From Paratinospora sagittata (lineage: Eukaryota > Streptophyta > Magnoliopsida > Ranunculales > Menispermaceae), in assembly GCA_035771175.1 (NCBI GenBank), contig CM069597.1:15163001-15227000 (forward strand): DNA of 64,000 bases, given 5' to 3'. The notes beneath the pieces are model-generated. The model worked only from the letters and a program-made list of their open reading frames with translations, was not told the DNA's origin and did not search any database. Below are positions 21,092 to 32,880 of this stretch, piece by piece; the first letter of the stretch is position 1; every line of letters begins with the position of its first letter. The position numbers and the translations under genes were made by a program.

Positions 21092-23112
21092 TGTTGATGT
21101 AACTACTCTCACCCAGTTTTGTTTTGATGATTACAATCAACATCTCTGTGATCACTAATTTCTTTAACATAGTTGTTTCAGTGCTAACTAGTTATATCAA
21201 AAGGATTCAACTAGTCTGTCAAAGCATGTGGAAGGAATTGCACTGTACTAAGATTCAAGAGCTTCATGGTTATATTTCTCATTTAGAATCTTAGTGCTGT
21301 AGATTATACTCAAATCTTGTCAATTTTTTTTTTAAAGTCAATCTATGTATTTGACAATGTCCTAAACTCATTATGATAAAAAAAAATTGGGTTTTTTTCA
21401 CTTAACAGTGAAGGAACGCGTTCCTCTCTTATAGAACGTGCTCTTGAGCATTTTCCCAAGATTCAGTATTTTTTTTTATCATGGTTTAAGGAATGCGCAC
21501 CTGTAGATTTTCCCGAGACTCAAAAATTTTTCATCAGGGAAAAAAGAGCGCACTCCTGTTGCAAAGGGAAAAATAGGAAAGTTTATAGAGTCAGTTGTTC
21601 TTGATGTAGGAACTTGTTCCTATGCCCAACGGATATATTGAGGAATGCGCTCCTTAATTAGAGAGGGAAATCAGAGAATTTTTAGATTTCAAAGCAAACA
21701 CTTCTTCCTTTAAGAACGTGTTCTTGTGCCTCGGTGTGGTGTTTTTTATAATACCACACTTGCTCATTTGAAGAGCAACTTTTGCAAAACTTAGAGAGCT
21801 TGTGCTATTTTCATATTAGTCTTTCTACAAGCCAACAACAAGTTCTTGAGCGATTTTTAAACCTATTTTATAGAAAAAGTTCACCTACCTATTTCATATT
21901 TGTTCATTTGATTCATATTTCCGAAAAGTTCTCCAAATCTTTCAAAACTTTAAGAAACTTGTATGTTTCCATTGAGCAAGTGTTCAAGATGTTTTTGAGT
22001 GTTCACTACACACCTTGTTGTGTCTTGATCTTTCTTAAACATGGAATCTCTCATCAAACATCACCTTTGAAGAATCGTCGAGCTTCAACCTTACCCAAGT
22101 GGGGTAAAAATTTCTTTAACTCAATTCTTGTCATTTTGTTTAAGCAAATCAGTTTTATGCTTAAGTCAATATATTGAAAATTGATTTCATCTTGATTATT
22201 GTGTGTGAAACCTTATTTTGATCTTCATATCATTATATCTTGTTTAGTGGTTTCATAAACATCTTGTGGTATCGATTCATGTGTTAAAGTTATATTATAT
22301 TGAATCGACCTCATAGATCAATACTTGGTTTGGATGATTCTCGATCTTAATCATTTACACTTTTAGAATCATCAAGTTTTGATCATCATCATATATTGAT
22401 TCTTGTGTTTTAAACTTATTATTGTTAGAATCAATATCTTGATAGTTGTGCATATTCAATTCTTGACTTCATATCATATATATTTTAATCGACTGCATTT
22501 GAGAAAAACTATTTCAACACATCACATCATTTAAATCATTGTGGTTCGAATTATATTGTATATTCATTCAAGATTGTAAGCTTTATATTGTTGAGTGTGT
22601 TGTAGAACACATCTTTATCATTTCTAATCTTGATGTATCGTTGACGTGCTCGTCAACTTGGAATTAATACCATATTTTGTACGGCTCGTGACCACACCTG
22701 TAAGTGGATACAGTGTGGCTTACTAGCCAAGCCCTTCTGTAAGCTAGAGTGTGGCTTTCTAACCGAGCCCTTGTGTTGGTTAGTGCGTGGCTTTCTAACC
22801 GAGCCCTTGTGTAGGTTAGCGTGTGTGGCTTTCTAACCAAGTCCTTATGTTGGTTAATGTAAACAGCTTTTAGTCACGCTTGTAAGTTGACTAGCCAATA
22901 GTGTATTGGTAAATCCTGATCGTGGTGATTGGGAAGTGGATGTAGGTTCTAGGGAACCGAACCACTCCAAATCTTTGTGTCCAATTATCTTTCCTGTCTT
23001 TGTTTATATTTTGATTGTTACCTATTTCGCACTTTATTTGTTTAATTATATTATCCGAAAGGTAACGCGAAAATCTGCCATGTCCAATTCACCCCCCCTC
23101 TTGGTTGTGGTC
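21092..23112 (+). repeat. 3' LTR of Sirevirus A
   Basis: Starts TGTTGATGTAACTACTCTC after the PPT. U3 holds an array of GGAACGCGTTCC-like palindromes (21412-21735), then a TATA-like TTTTTATAATACC at about 21743. The leader has a minisatellite (22684-22890), and the end region has CAATTCACCCCCCCTCTTGG at about 23085-23104. The exact right end is not certain. LTR B is the same family in inverted orientation. Confidence 0.75.
22684..22890 (+). repeat. Leader minisatellite in LTR A
   Basis: Four to five tandem units of about 38-40 bases built on GTGTGGCTTTCTAACCGAGC and a GTAAGT/GTAGGTTAG-like core. Its place in the LTR matches the unrelated minisatellites of LTRs C and D. Confidence 0.65.
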
Positions 23113-23805
23113 GAGTGGGTGGTCTCAGCCACAGCCGATGGGCTTTATTGGGTTTTTCCTCTTTTTGTGTGAACTTTCCCAATCTAGTCCGGGTCGTCCC
23201 TAGTCTGCCCTTAGGCCTTTCACTTGTTTTCTAATTGGTCTCTTTTTGGGAGTAACAGTAAGCCCCTAGCGAGTACCTTGAGTTCCTTTTTCATCTGCGG
23301 TACTCGTCATTGTTTTGTTTGATTGCGTTGTTTGTTGTCTGTAGAATTATGATTGTGCGGTTTTGAGGTTTTGACAGGCTAAGTGACTATCTGGCTTTTT
23401 GGGTCTATATATATGCCTTGGCTAGGGGGGTTAACTCATTTGTTATATCTACTTCTTTCCAAATTCTTGAGGTTTAGACTTAGTTCTCCTTAGCTTTTTG
23501 TTTTGAGTTCTTCCTTAGGCATGGTGTCCGGGCCCAGGACGTTAAATTCGAGCCAAGGGTTTATTGTTTCAATTTTTTTTGTAATGAGTTGTTGGGGTCA
23601 TTCATGTTCTCCTCCTCCCATAGAAGATTGGGAGGGTGACAAGAGCACATGGGGCGCTTGCTTGGTAGATGCGGCAAATGATCCTCCAACGTACCCTTGT
23701 CTTGAGTACGACGTGGAGTGTTCTGATGATGAGCTAGTGGATAACAAGGATTCATATTCATTTGTCCCCACTCGTCAACTCTCTGCTGAAGATCTCTTGT
23801 CATGA
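23113..23805 (+). other. Unidentified segment with TATA-like site and a short ORF
   Basis: Less AT-rich than its surroundings. A TATA-like CTATATATATGCC lies at about 23406-23418, and an ORF of 95 codons starts at the ATG 23521-23523 (MVSGPRTLNSSQG) and ends at 23805. Its product has an acidic middle (EDWEGD, CSDDELVDN) and matches nothing I recognise. It could be a fragment of another element's leader and first gene; no terminal repeats can be assigned. Confidence 0.35.
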
Positions 23806-26054
23806 GTTACCTAGAAGGAGCTTGATGTTGGCCCAGTATTACTATCGCAACCCACTCCGTATGAGTGACGTCACTATCGACACAGGATACGATATACGTC
23901 ATGTGACGACGTATATAAGACCCTGTCAGCCTTATCTAAAAATCACATCTAAATTTTTCTCGAAATTTCGACAGAGTCTCCTTTGTTTAGTGGTCATATC
24001 ACAACCTAATTATCACAAGTCAAATACAATCACAGTTTAAATATGATCATTCACATTACTCATTCATCATCTAAACCTCACATTTCCATATATACACATT
24101 CATGTAAACCTATCCATACCCATGTATGTGATACAAATATTATTATAGTGTTATTTACATGACTACTACTCAAAATAGTATGAAACTTTCTCAAACCATT
24201 TACATATATTGCAAAAGAAGAAAGATTTTCTATCCTTCACGTGCCTTTCTTTTTCCTTTAGGATCCGAACCTGAAATGTTTAAGAATTGGATGAGCAACC
24301 ATAGTTTAGTGAATATTCCTAACTATGGCATCATATATGCATTTAATAAAAATCATATGAATCAATACATTTAAATCTCATTCAAACATGCATGAAACAT
24401 TTCATAATACGTACATGCCTATAATTAATTCCAAAACATGCAGGGTTACGATAAAATCAAACAATCTCCCTCCTGCTAGTAATAGAGCGGGTATGCACGC
24501 CTTATTATGCATTTATAAGAAGCCTACGCTTGAACCTCTCATTATCAAATTTTCTGCTATGAATCATTTCAAATTAGCACTTAATCCCAATTCCATTCAG
24601 AAACTATCACTCAGACCATGAGATTATTCACTCCTCATGCGAGACTGTCTTCTGGAAATGATCTCATGTTTTAACTTGCTCTAGCAAGCCCAAAACATGC
24701 TCCAAGGTCAAATGTTTTTATGAATTTAAAACAATGCAATAGATACATATATTCATGATTTAAAACACACAATTTATATTATACAATGCCATATACAAGG
24801 AACCAAAGTCAAGAGATACTCACAGTGATACCGTGTAGACCTACCCTTTACGACCACTCTACTATTCGTATCCAATCAACAATATAATCCTGTCATATAC
24901 TCATTTCCAGATAATCAATAATCAATTATCAAATCATTATATCTATTTGTTTTTTCAATTATTCATTAAAATCTAACTCTCCAATTAATTCTCAAAATTC
25001 CACTTCAGTCTAAAATTCATGTGAAGCATCCCAAATATTTTACGCGGCCCTCATGATTATTTTTAAGGCAATGGACAGTAGAAACAAGCCTTTCAACAAC
25101 ATTTACACTAATATCCAAATTTGTTGTATTTACCGAATTTAGTCAGGCATATATTAAAAATATCAATCAATATCCAAAAATCATAATTTTGGTATTCAAA
25201 TGTTCGAAATTCAGTTCTCTATAATTCTATGGTTTCAAAGAGGGATTTCACCGGAGTTTGACATGGTTCGAAAGGCCCCTAGTGTCAAATTTGGCTTCCG
25301 ACAGCTGTACTGACACCAATATTACACTTGAACACAAACAAACCACATATCTAGTATCTACACATTTATAGGAGTCATAATATATCATTGCTACGTGTTT
25401 CCACTCAAAGTGGGTCCCAACCCAATTTTTGAAAACACGGTAAAACACCTCCTATAGCAAAATTTATACCGATAAAAACGTCATACACTAGTTAAAGATC
25501 AATTTCATGACGAAAAATAGTTAAAATAGCTTACCCACGAGAGGAATCCGCCGTGAAACAGATTCGTTCCCCTTTCTCTCTTCCTCTGTGCGTTTCCTCT
25601 TCTTTCCTTCAATTTTTTTTTTACATACCAAAAAATGATAGAAAAGAAAAAATGAGATAAGAATCTCATTTATACGATCCCATGCTTTCAAAGCCACTTA
25701 GTAAAACAACTCCCCCATCAAATTTCATTAAATCATTCATGTAGCAACTCTTTATCTTATAATTCATATAACTTTTATTCATTCATTAAATTACTTCATT
25801 ATCAACTTCATTTTACCAATTAATACTGCCATCTCCTTTACCATCTTTATTTTAGTTAGTTTAATCATACCCCCATCTAACTCCAATTCACATATTTAAT
25901 TCACTTAATTTAATATTTAATTTATACCCTTCACTTTATGTATTTAACACTTATTCTCATACGTACATACATTTGACTCCTGCGTATATATACACGTATT
26001 ATACACCTCGATATATGCGTAAATCAACGTATGCATGTCATTAAAACTATGGGG
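23806..26054 (-). repeat. AT-rich non-coding stretch, LTR-like at its right end
   Basis: No gene. On the minus strand it begins TGTAACACCCCATAG near 26061, a common start of plant gypsy LTRs, and has a segment around 24780-24850 that resembles the interior of such LTRs. The left end is not defined. A short palindromic cluster with ACGTCATGTGACGACGT lies at about 23897-23913. Confidence 0.3.
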
Positions 26055-28339
26055 TGTTACAATTACAATTCAAGAGGGGGGTGAATTGGACTTGACAGAT
26101 TTTCGCGTTACCTTTCTAATAGTTTAATTAAACAAGTAATATGCGCTGACGGTAACAATCCAAATAACAAGTGCAAGAAAATAAATTAACACAAATGATT
26201 TAGAGTGGTTGGGTTCCTCTTGAACCTACGTCCACTACCCAATCACACCGATCAGGATTTTCCAATCCACTATTGGCTAATAACTTACGAGCAGATTAGA
26301 AGCCATTTACACTAACCAACACCACGGTCTGGTTAGAAAACCACTACAACACTAACCTACACAAGGGCTCGGTTAGAAAGCCTTAATCTAGCCTACACCA
26401 AGGCTTGGTTAGTAAGCCACAACTTGCAACCAACTTACGGGCGTGGTTACGTGTTGTACAAATAGGGTATAGTCCCGGTTGACTTTAACCAAGTCAAACG
26501 ATACATCAAGATTACAAAGATATAGAGATGTGAATAACAACACTCTCAACAATTTAAGCTTACAATCTTAAATAAGTCAACAATCACTATTCCAACCACT
26601 ATGACTCTAAATGAAGTGCAATGTTGAAATAGTTTCTCAAAAATACATGCAACATATTCAAAGTATATTTATGCAGGTTCAAGAATTATGCATACATGTA
26701 TTTCTAAAAATTGATTCTAAGTATGATTAATGAAGCACGAGAATCAATATGAAAGTTATTGATCAAAACTTATCGATTCAAAGTAATCAATGTTCAAGCA
26801 TGTGAATCAATATACACAACTTACGATCAAAACAATCGATTTAGACAATATATGTATTAAGCACAAGAATCGATGTTAATCAAACCACTATCAAGATAAT
26901 ATAAGATGAAAACACAAGTATGGTTTCACACACTAGAGAAAACGGTTTTGATAATATATTAAAACAAGCAATAAAATCGTTTCTACTCAAAACACAAACA
27001 TTAGAATCGAAAAAGAAAAGTCACCCAACTTAGGTAAGATGAAGTTCGTCGATTCTCCAAGGTGTATGTGGTTGAGAGATTTCTCTTCCAAAGATGATCA
27101 GTATCAAAAAGTATGTGAAAGACACTTAAGAACACCTTCATCAAACACTCTAGAACTCCTTTCTAGTTTCTCAAAGATTTGGAATGGTTAGGAGAACTCT
27201 TCAAAAGGTTGAATCAAAAACTCAAATGTAGTGAACTTTTACTTTGAATGAAAGATTAAATGGCTCAAGAACTTGTTTAGAACGAGTATAAATGATGTAG
27301 GGAAAATCACACAAGTTCTCTTGATTTTGCAAACGTTGCTCTTCAAATGAGCAAGTGTGGTATTTATAGAGAAACATCACACCAAGGCACAAGAACGCGT
27401 TTCTTAACATAGTAGCGCATTTTTGGTTTGAAATCTAAAAAGTTTTAGATTTTTCTCCAATTCAGGAGTGCGTTCCTCAATATGTCCACTGGGCATAGGA
27501 GCGGGTTCCTTCAACGAGGACCACTAACTCTTAAAATTGTTCTCATTTTGCCCTTGGCAACAGGAGCACGTTTCTCATTTAAGGAGAGCGTTCCTTTTCC
27601 TGATCAGAAAAAATTTGAGTCTCGAGAAATACCACAGGAACACGTTCCTCTTACAACGAGTGCATTCCTTAACCCTGATAAAAAAATCACTGAGTCTCGG
27701 GAAAAAGCTCAAGAGCGGGTTCCTTCACTGACAAGTGAAAGAGACTTGACTTTTTATCATTTTAGGTTTAGGACAATGTGAAAAACATAGATTAACATTT
27801 TAAAAACATTTTAAAACATTTTTGACATGATTTAGGTATAATTAACACAGTTAAAAACATGAGTAATTTAATTGATTAAACCAATGATAAAAGCAATAAG
27901 TACAAAACATGTGAGACGATAAAACCATGCAAAGTTGACAAGTTGACTGCATGTTAAACCATTATATATAATAAACATCTATGACTAAGTGATAGCATAA
28001 TTATCAAACTAAAATAAGTGTATGCATGATTAATCATATAGTAATGTATATGCATGAGTGTATTGAACTATATGAATGAATTTTGAAAAGATGCAAATCA
28101 TGTGTGGTTGGAACAAGTAACAGTTACTCTGCAACACTAAAATTCTAATAAAGTAATACAACCATGCAGCTCTCGAATCTTCGTGAAGTATTGTTCCTTC
28201 CACATGCTTTGACATTGCAGTTGAATCCATTAAATATATTTAGTTAGCACTGAAACAACTACGTCAAAGAGATTAGATAACACAGGTAAGTTGTTTGCAA
28301 TTATCAAAACAAAACTGGGTGAGAGTAGTTACATCAACA
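26055..28339 (-). repeat. 3' LTR of Sirevirus B
   Basis: On the minus strand it starts TGTTGATGTAACTACTCTC, as LTR A does, right after the PPT at 28340-28353, and ends near CCCCCCTCTTGAATTG. It contains at least eight GGAACGCGTTCC-like units (27388-27725), a TATA box CTATAAATA at 27361-27369 (minus) and a leader minisatellite (26290-26460). The left end is ambiguous by a few bases because it abuts a GGGGTGTTACA that may belong to the neighbour. Confidence 0.75.
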
Positions 28340-28817
28340 ATCTCCCCATTTTTTATGATTTCAAACAAATTCACTATTGGCCTAATTGAAACAAGAAGCA
28401 TGATTTCTTAAGTGAATGAATGAGTTAAGTGAATAATATTATCATGCAACTTTTAAGAATATACCACTTAATAAAAGATTTAACATTCAACTCCATGTGG
28501 AATAATCAATTGGATACAATAACAACATACTCAAAAGATATGATCAATAAGCTCAAAATGTACATGTATATTAATATTGACAAATCAAACTTATTCATGT
28601 GATCATCATAGATGTGTACATAAAAAATAAAAAGAAAATAGAATAAGTACACCAAAAGTACAAAAGAGTAAACAAAAATACAAAACATACAAAAACATGT
28701 CCATAATATGTATCCAACTCCAAACACCCCGCCTGAGTATGTGCACAGAATGATCTAGTCAATCCGACCAATCATACTAATCTCTTCCCATTTTGAAACA
28801 TCAAAAAGAGGGTGTGC
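28340..28817 (-). other. 3' untranslated region of Sirevirus B
   Basis: PPT next to the LTR (minus-strand AAAAATGGGGAGAT), a T-rich stretch readable as a hydrophobic peptide (28727-28506), and a first purine run near 28795. It parallels 20581-21091 of Sirevirus A. Confidence 0.6.
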
Positions 28818-29006
28818 CTATGACGGAGGTGACGATCGAAGATCAAGAGATCCTAGCCCAGCGAATATATCCGGTGAAGTCAGGGCATCGTTTGCCGTGG
28901 GGGTGGTACCATCATCCGCATCAGGTATGATAGCGGTAGCAGCAGATGAGGTAGCCGAAGTGGAGCTGGAGTGAGTGACTAAATCACGTCCTGGAGATGG
29001 TGAAGA
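28818..29006 (-). pseudogene. C-terminal remnant of the accessory ORF in Sirevirus B
   Basis: On the minus strand it reads GRDLVTHSSSTSATSS, then IIPDADDGTTP and ends LRSSPPS before a stop at 28818-28820. Sirevirus A ends the same way (GRNLVVHSGSTSTTS, VIPDADVGTTP, RSSPPF). Only about 60 codons are left: the pol stop (29020) lies just upstream, so the globular and coiled-coil parts present in A have been deleted here. Confidence 0.6.
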
Positions 29007-29019
29007 AATGTGTAATCAA

Positions 29020-29246
29020 TTAAGCACTTGGCAAGTTTGAATAGTCAAACATCCCTAATTCTCTCGTTATATGTGAAAATTGATCTTTAGCCAAAGGCTT
29101 GGTAAAGATATCAATTAACTGATCTTTAATTCCAATATGGATCTATTTCACATTGCCACGTTGCACATGGTCTGGAAGAAAATGATGTCGAATTTCAATG
29201 TGTTTCATTCAAGAGTGGAGTACTGGATTTTTGGAAATATTTATAG
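29020..29246 (-). pseudogene. Sirevirus B pol, C-terminal end of RNase H
   Basis: Reads IDIFTKPLAKDQFSHITREL and GMFDYSNLPSA, then a stop at 29020-29022, the usual end of a copia polyprotein. The frame continues upstream but is cut at 29246 by insertion of Sirevirus D and resumes at 38168. Confidence 0.85.
29242..29246. repeat. Target site duplication of Sirevirus D, left
   Basis: TATAG, repeated exactly at 38168-38172. Confidence 0.9.
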
Positions 29247-30442
29247 TGTTGAACCAATTGTCTTCATGTCCCTTACGAGAATTTGTCCCTATTATGAAAG
29301 ATTTTGATGATTACAAAACTACATTCTGTTCATCATATTACTGCGCATATGGCATATCTAATCTTACTTGAAGGTATCAAAGATTCAATGATGCATGTCG
29401 AACGTATTAAAAGATCTTCTTAAAGACCATGATCGTTTGAAGATGTTTATTTGTATTATTAGATTATGATAGGTTGTCAGACCTTCTATGTCATGTGATT
29501 CAGCAATATGCATGCCTACATGTTTTAATCGATCGGTTACATGTTCGATTTAATCTGGTTACACTATGTTTTATTGAGCTTTAATCGAGAAATTAAAAAC
29601 AACTTTTATAAAAGTATATCAGGATGCTAATGTCGTAGCAGCGCCTTCCTGAACTTGATAAGTCAGGACGCTGAAAAAATGTTAAGATGCTCAAGGTTGA
29701 ATTGAACTGATTAATAAGGACGCTTACTTGTTTGTAGTGACTTTTCTTTTATCAATCTCTGAGAATGTCAGGACGTTGACTTAGTTTCAGCTCGCTGAAA
29801 GATCTTTTTATCTTTAAGTGATTTCTATCTTTAAGGACGCTACTTGTGGAGTGCCCTCATCTTTAGAATAAACTTAAATAACTTTCAGGACGCTCACATT
29901 CCGTCAGCACGCTTAAAATTTTTTTAAAATTGCTTTTTAATAGTTCAGGACGCTTACTCTTGAGTAGCACCCTCATGTGTTTTGAGTTTTAAAACAAAGT
30001 AGGATGCTTACTACGAAGTAGCACCCTAATGCTTTAAGTCATTTAATTATCAAAGCAAGTCAAGACGCTTACTATTTAGTAGCGCCCTCACTTTATTGTT
30101 TAGTAGGACACTGATGTTCTATGACCGCCCTCAAAGGAACGAAACGACATAAAAGATATTTTTGTTGTTCTGACACTACTACTATTTCTGTTAACCTTTT
30201 CAAAACTGTACGAATATTTTTCAAAACTTTTTTGAATCATAGAACAAATTTTTCAAAATTTTTTAAACGTTCTAAAATGTTCATCAGAACATTCATCTTT
30301 CATGAAAGGATCAGATGATTTAGGTGTTATCGTCGTAATATGCATTGAGCTGAATTGATCCATTTCGGGAAAAAATATTAACATTATATTTGAAATAACT
30401 TAGAGCGCCAAAATTATCAAGTCCATTGCGCCTTTGTTATTC

Positions 30443-30452
30443 CTATATATAC
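30443..30452 (+). promoter_or_regulatory. TATA box of Sirevirus D
   Basis: CTATATATAC; the 3' LTR has CTATATATAAG at 37378-37388. It is followed about 400 bases later by the leader minisatellite. Confidence 0.6.
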
Positions 30453-30867
30453 GTGCTGCCTCAGAGCAGAAAAACAACTAACGATATACGAAAACTGATA
30501 TTCATTCATAGCGTATTAACAGTTTTCGTTTGTACTAAAACACTTTTTAAAAGTTAGTCTTCTTTCATTTGTGCTTGATATTACGATCTTTTGAAAGAAA
30601 AAATTGACGTATTCTTGGTTGATTGATTTTCATCTTCATTATTTTGAAAACTCATTGAAGAGGACAAGTTATTTGAACGTGTTTTCACCGTAAACTTCAT
30701 CATACATATTTCACTAAATCTGTGGCAGCAAAAGGTTCAATCCAAAGCTTTGTAAGTATCACATTGATTTTGAGTAAAGGGAATCATATCTCATCTAGTA
30801 TTCAATTTGTAGTGACTGGTAAGTCGCTAAGTTAGAGCATGTGTTGCTCAAAGTTGTAAACAATCTT

Positions 30868-30990
30868 CTCACACTAGTATGTTGAGAATAGGATCTCTCT
30901 CACCTGTAAGTTGAGAAACAGCCTTCTCACACCCATAAGCTGAAAAACGGTAATTCTCACACCCGTAAGTTGAGAAAGTGTTCCGGTTTG
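30868..30990 (+). repeat. Leader minisatellite in Sirevirus D 5' LTR
   Basis: Four units of about 30-32 bases with the core CTTCTCACACCCGTAAGTTG followed by AGAAA. The 3' LTR has the same array at about 37790-37915. Several units contain GTAAGT, the plant 5' splice-site consensus. Confidence 0.7.
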
Positions 30991-31233
30991 ATCTTCACCT
31001 GTAAGAAGGTCCTTAGTGGAGTTTGAACAAATCCTAACTGAAAAAGTTAGGTAGTGGATATAGGCACGGCCGAACCACTATAAATCTTGTTTGCATTGTC
31101 CCATTTACATTTACTATATTTAATTTCTATACATTGTTTAATCTGCTTTCATTATTTCGCACAAATTAAAGAAAGGTTAAAATTTGCTAAGTGTCCAATT
31201 CACCCCCCTTTTGGACATATTTGGGCAAACAAT

Positions 31234-31246
31234 CGGTATCAGAGCA
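31234..31246 (+). promoter_or_regulatory. Primer binding site of Sirevirus D
   Basis: CGGTATCAGAGCA, two bases after the LTR end; differs by one base from the TGGTATCAGAGC that pairs with initiator methionine tRNA. Confidence 0.85.
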
Positions 31247-31284
31247 GGTTAACCGTCAAAGTATCTAACCATCTTTCGTTGAGT

Positions 31285-32880
31285 ATGGCAGGACAAAACG
31301 AAAGTAGTACTTCTTTCTCAAGTGAAGGAAACTCTACCAACCGACCACCACTGTTCAAGGGAGAAAACTATTCACACTTGAAAACTAAGATTAGGTACTA
31401 CCTTAAAGCCCAAGATCTAGAGATGTGGGATGTTGTGACATACGACTGTCCAACACCTACTAAAATAGTTGATGGTGTTACTGTCCCAAAGGAAATAGAC
31501 GAATGGAGTGCCAAGGAAAAGAAAAGAGAACTATTGAATAACCAAGTTGTAAACATTTTGTTTTGCAATTTATCAGTCGAAGAGTTTAATAGAGTTAGTG
31601 CATGTAAAACCGCTAAGGAAATCTGGGTCAAGTCTGACGTCACCCACGAAGAAACTTTGCAAGTTAAAAAGGCAAAGCTCCAACTATTAGTTGAAAAATA
31701 TGAAACCTATAGGATGAAGAAAACTGATTCGATAGCTGAAGCTATTGCTCGCTTTACAATAAACATCAATGAGATGAAGAACCTAAGAAAAATCTATGAC
31801 CAAGAAGAAACTGTTAGAAAGTTTCTAAGAGTTCTACCCAGAGCATGGGAACCCAAGGCCACAGCCATAGAAAAAGCCAAGAATATAGTTGAATACATTT
31901 TTGATGAACTGTGTGATTCATTGATGGGTCATAAAATGAAGCTTAAAGATACAATATGTCCGGTCAAGGTTGAGGAAAAAGAAAAGAAAGCAATTGCCCT
32001 CAATGCTGAAACTGATTCTGAAAATGATTCAGACTCAAAAGATAACATGGCTATGTTATCTAGAAAGTTCAACAAGTTACTTAGGAGAAACCTTAGTCTA
32101 AACCTGTAGAGTTAATATGTTACGGTTGTAACAAACCAGGTCATATAAAGAGTGAATGCCCCATAAAATATAAGAAGAACACCAGCTCTTACAGATAAGA
32201 CAAGAAAGTTCTCAAAGCTACATGGGGTGATTCAAGCTGAAGCGAAGATGAAGTGGATTAAGATCACACGGTTGCATTATGTTTAATGGCTAGCACAGAG
32301 GTAAAAACTGAACCTACTGACGAATCTTATAAGTTCAACATTTATGTTTAGGAGCTTAAGGAAAAACTCAGTAAAGAAATTAGGAAGAATGAAAAACTTA
32401 AGCACAGTCTTGAGGAAGTTCTTGAGGAAATTGAATTCCAACAAGAAGAGCTAGACGGACTGTCTCTAGATAACGAACAACTTAAGAAAGCTGTTGGAAA
32501 ACTGGAAAATGAAAATGAAACCCTTAGAAAAGAAAAGGAAGACCTGAACTGCACAGTGATTAAATTCACAAATACTCAAAAGAAATTTGACATAATGTTA
32601 GGAACACAAAAGTGTGTAATCGATAAGACTGGACTAGGCTACACTCATGGGTCTAAACAAAAGGAGTACGATACCGTACTGACCAAGAGACCAAAATGTG
32701 ACAAATGTCATAAGGAAGGTCATACAATATTTAGATGCAATGTCTTATGTAAAAGAAAAGCAAATATGCATGGATTGAAAAATCTATTCTTACTGATGCT
32801 AACATGCATGGACCCAAACAAGCATGGGTACCAAAGTCAAAAATATTTTATGTTGTGTAGATATGCAAAAATGAAGATAT
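31285..32880 (+). pseudogene. Sirevirus D gag
   Basis: Start chosen at MAGQNESS (31285), because the upstream in-frame ATG at 31087 lies in the LTR. Open to 32109: NRPPLFKGENYSHLKTKIRY, LQLLVEKYETYRMKKTDSI, INEMKNLRKIYDQEETVRKF and LPRAWEPKATAI are the copia Gag core (UBN2 type). A frameshift at about 32090 leads to the first CCHC knuckle (CYGCNKPGHIKSEC). After several stops there is a long coiled coil (about 32350-32570: LKEKLSKEIRKNEKLKHSLE and on) and a second knuckle, CDKCHKEGHTIFRC, at about 32697. The long C-terminal coiled coil is a feature of Sirevirus Gag. The visible stops mostly fit C-to-T changes of Gln codons. Confidence 0.9.

Larger units (their letters stand above)
29247..31231 (+). 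repeat. 5' LTR of Sirevirus D
   Basis: TGTTGAACC...GGGCAAACA. U3 array of GGACGCT...AGCGCCCTC units (29620-30135), TATA box CTATATATAC at 30443-30452, leader minisatellite (30868-30990), and the pyrimidine-rich end CAATTCACCCCCC. Confidence 0.95.

Noticed and set aside
21782..22177. 131-codon open frame
   Set aside because: It lies in the leader part of LTR A, has no recognisable domain, and I saw no matching frame in LTR B.
30121..30318. Open frame MTALKGTKRH..., matched at 37056-37253
   Set aside because: The two occurrences are the two LTRs of the same element, so similarity is expected without coding; it overlaps the U3 palindrome array.
31087..31284. N-terminal extension of the Sirevirus D gag from an upstream ATG
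   Set aside because: The extension overlaps the end of the LTR and the PBS; related gag sequences, including Sirevirus F, begin at MAGQ.
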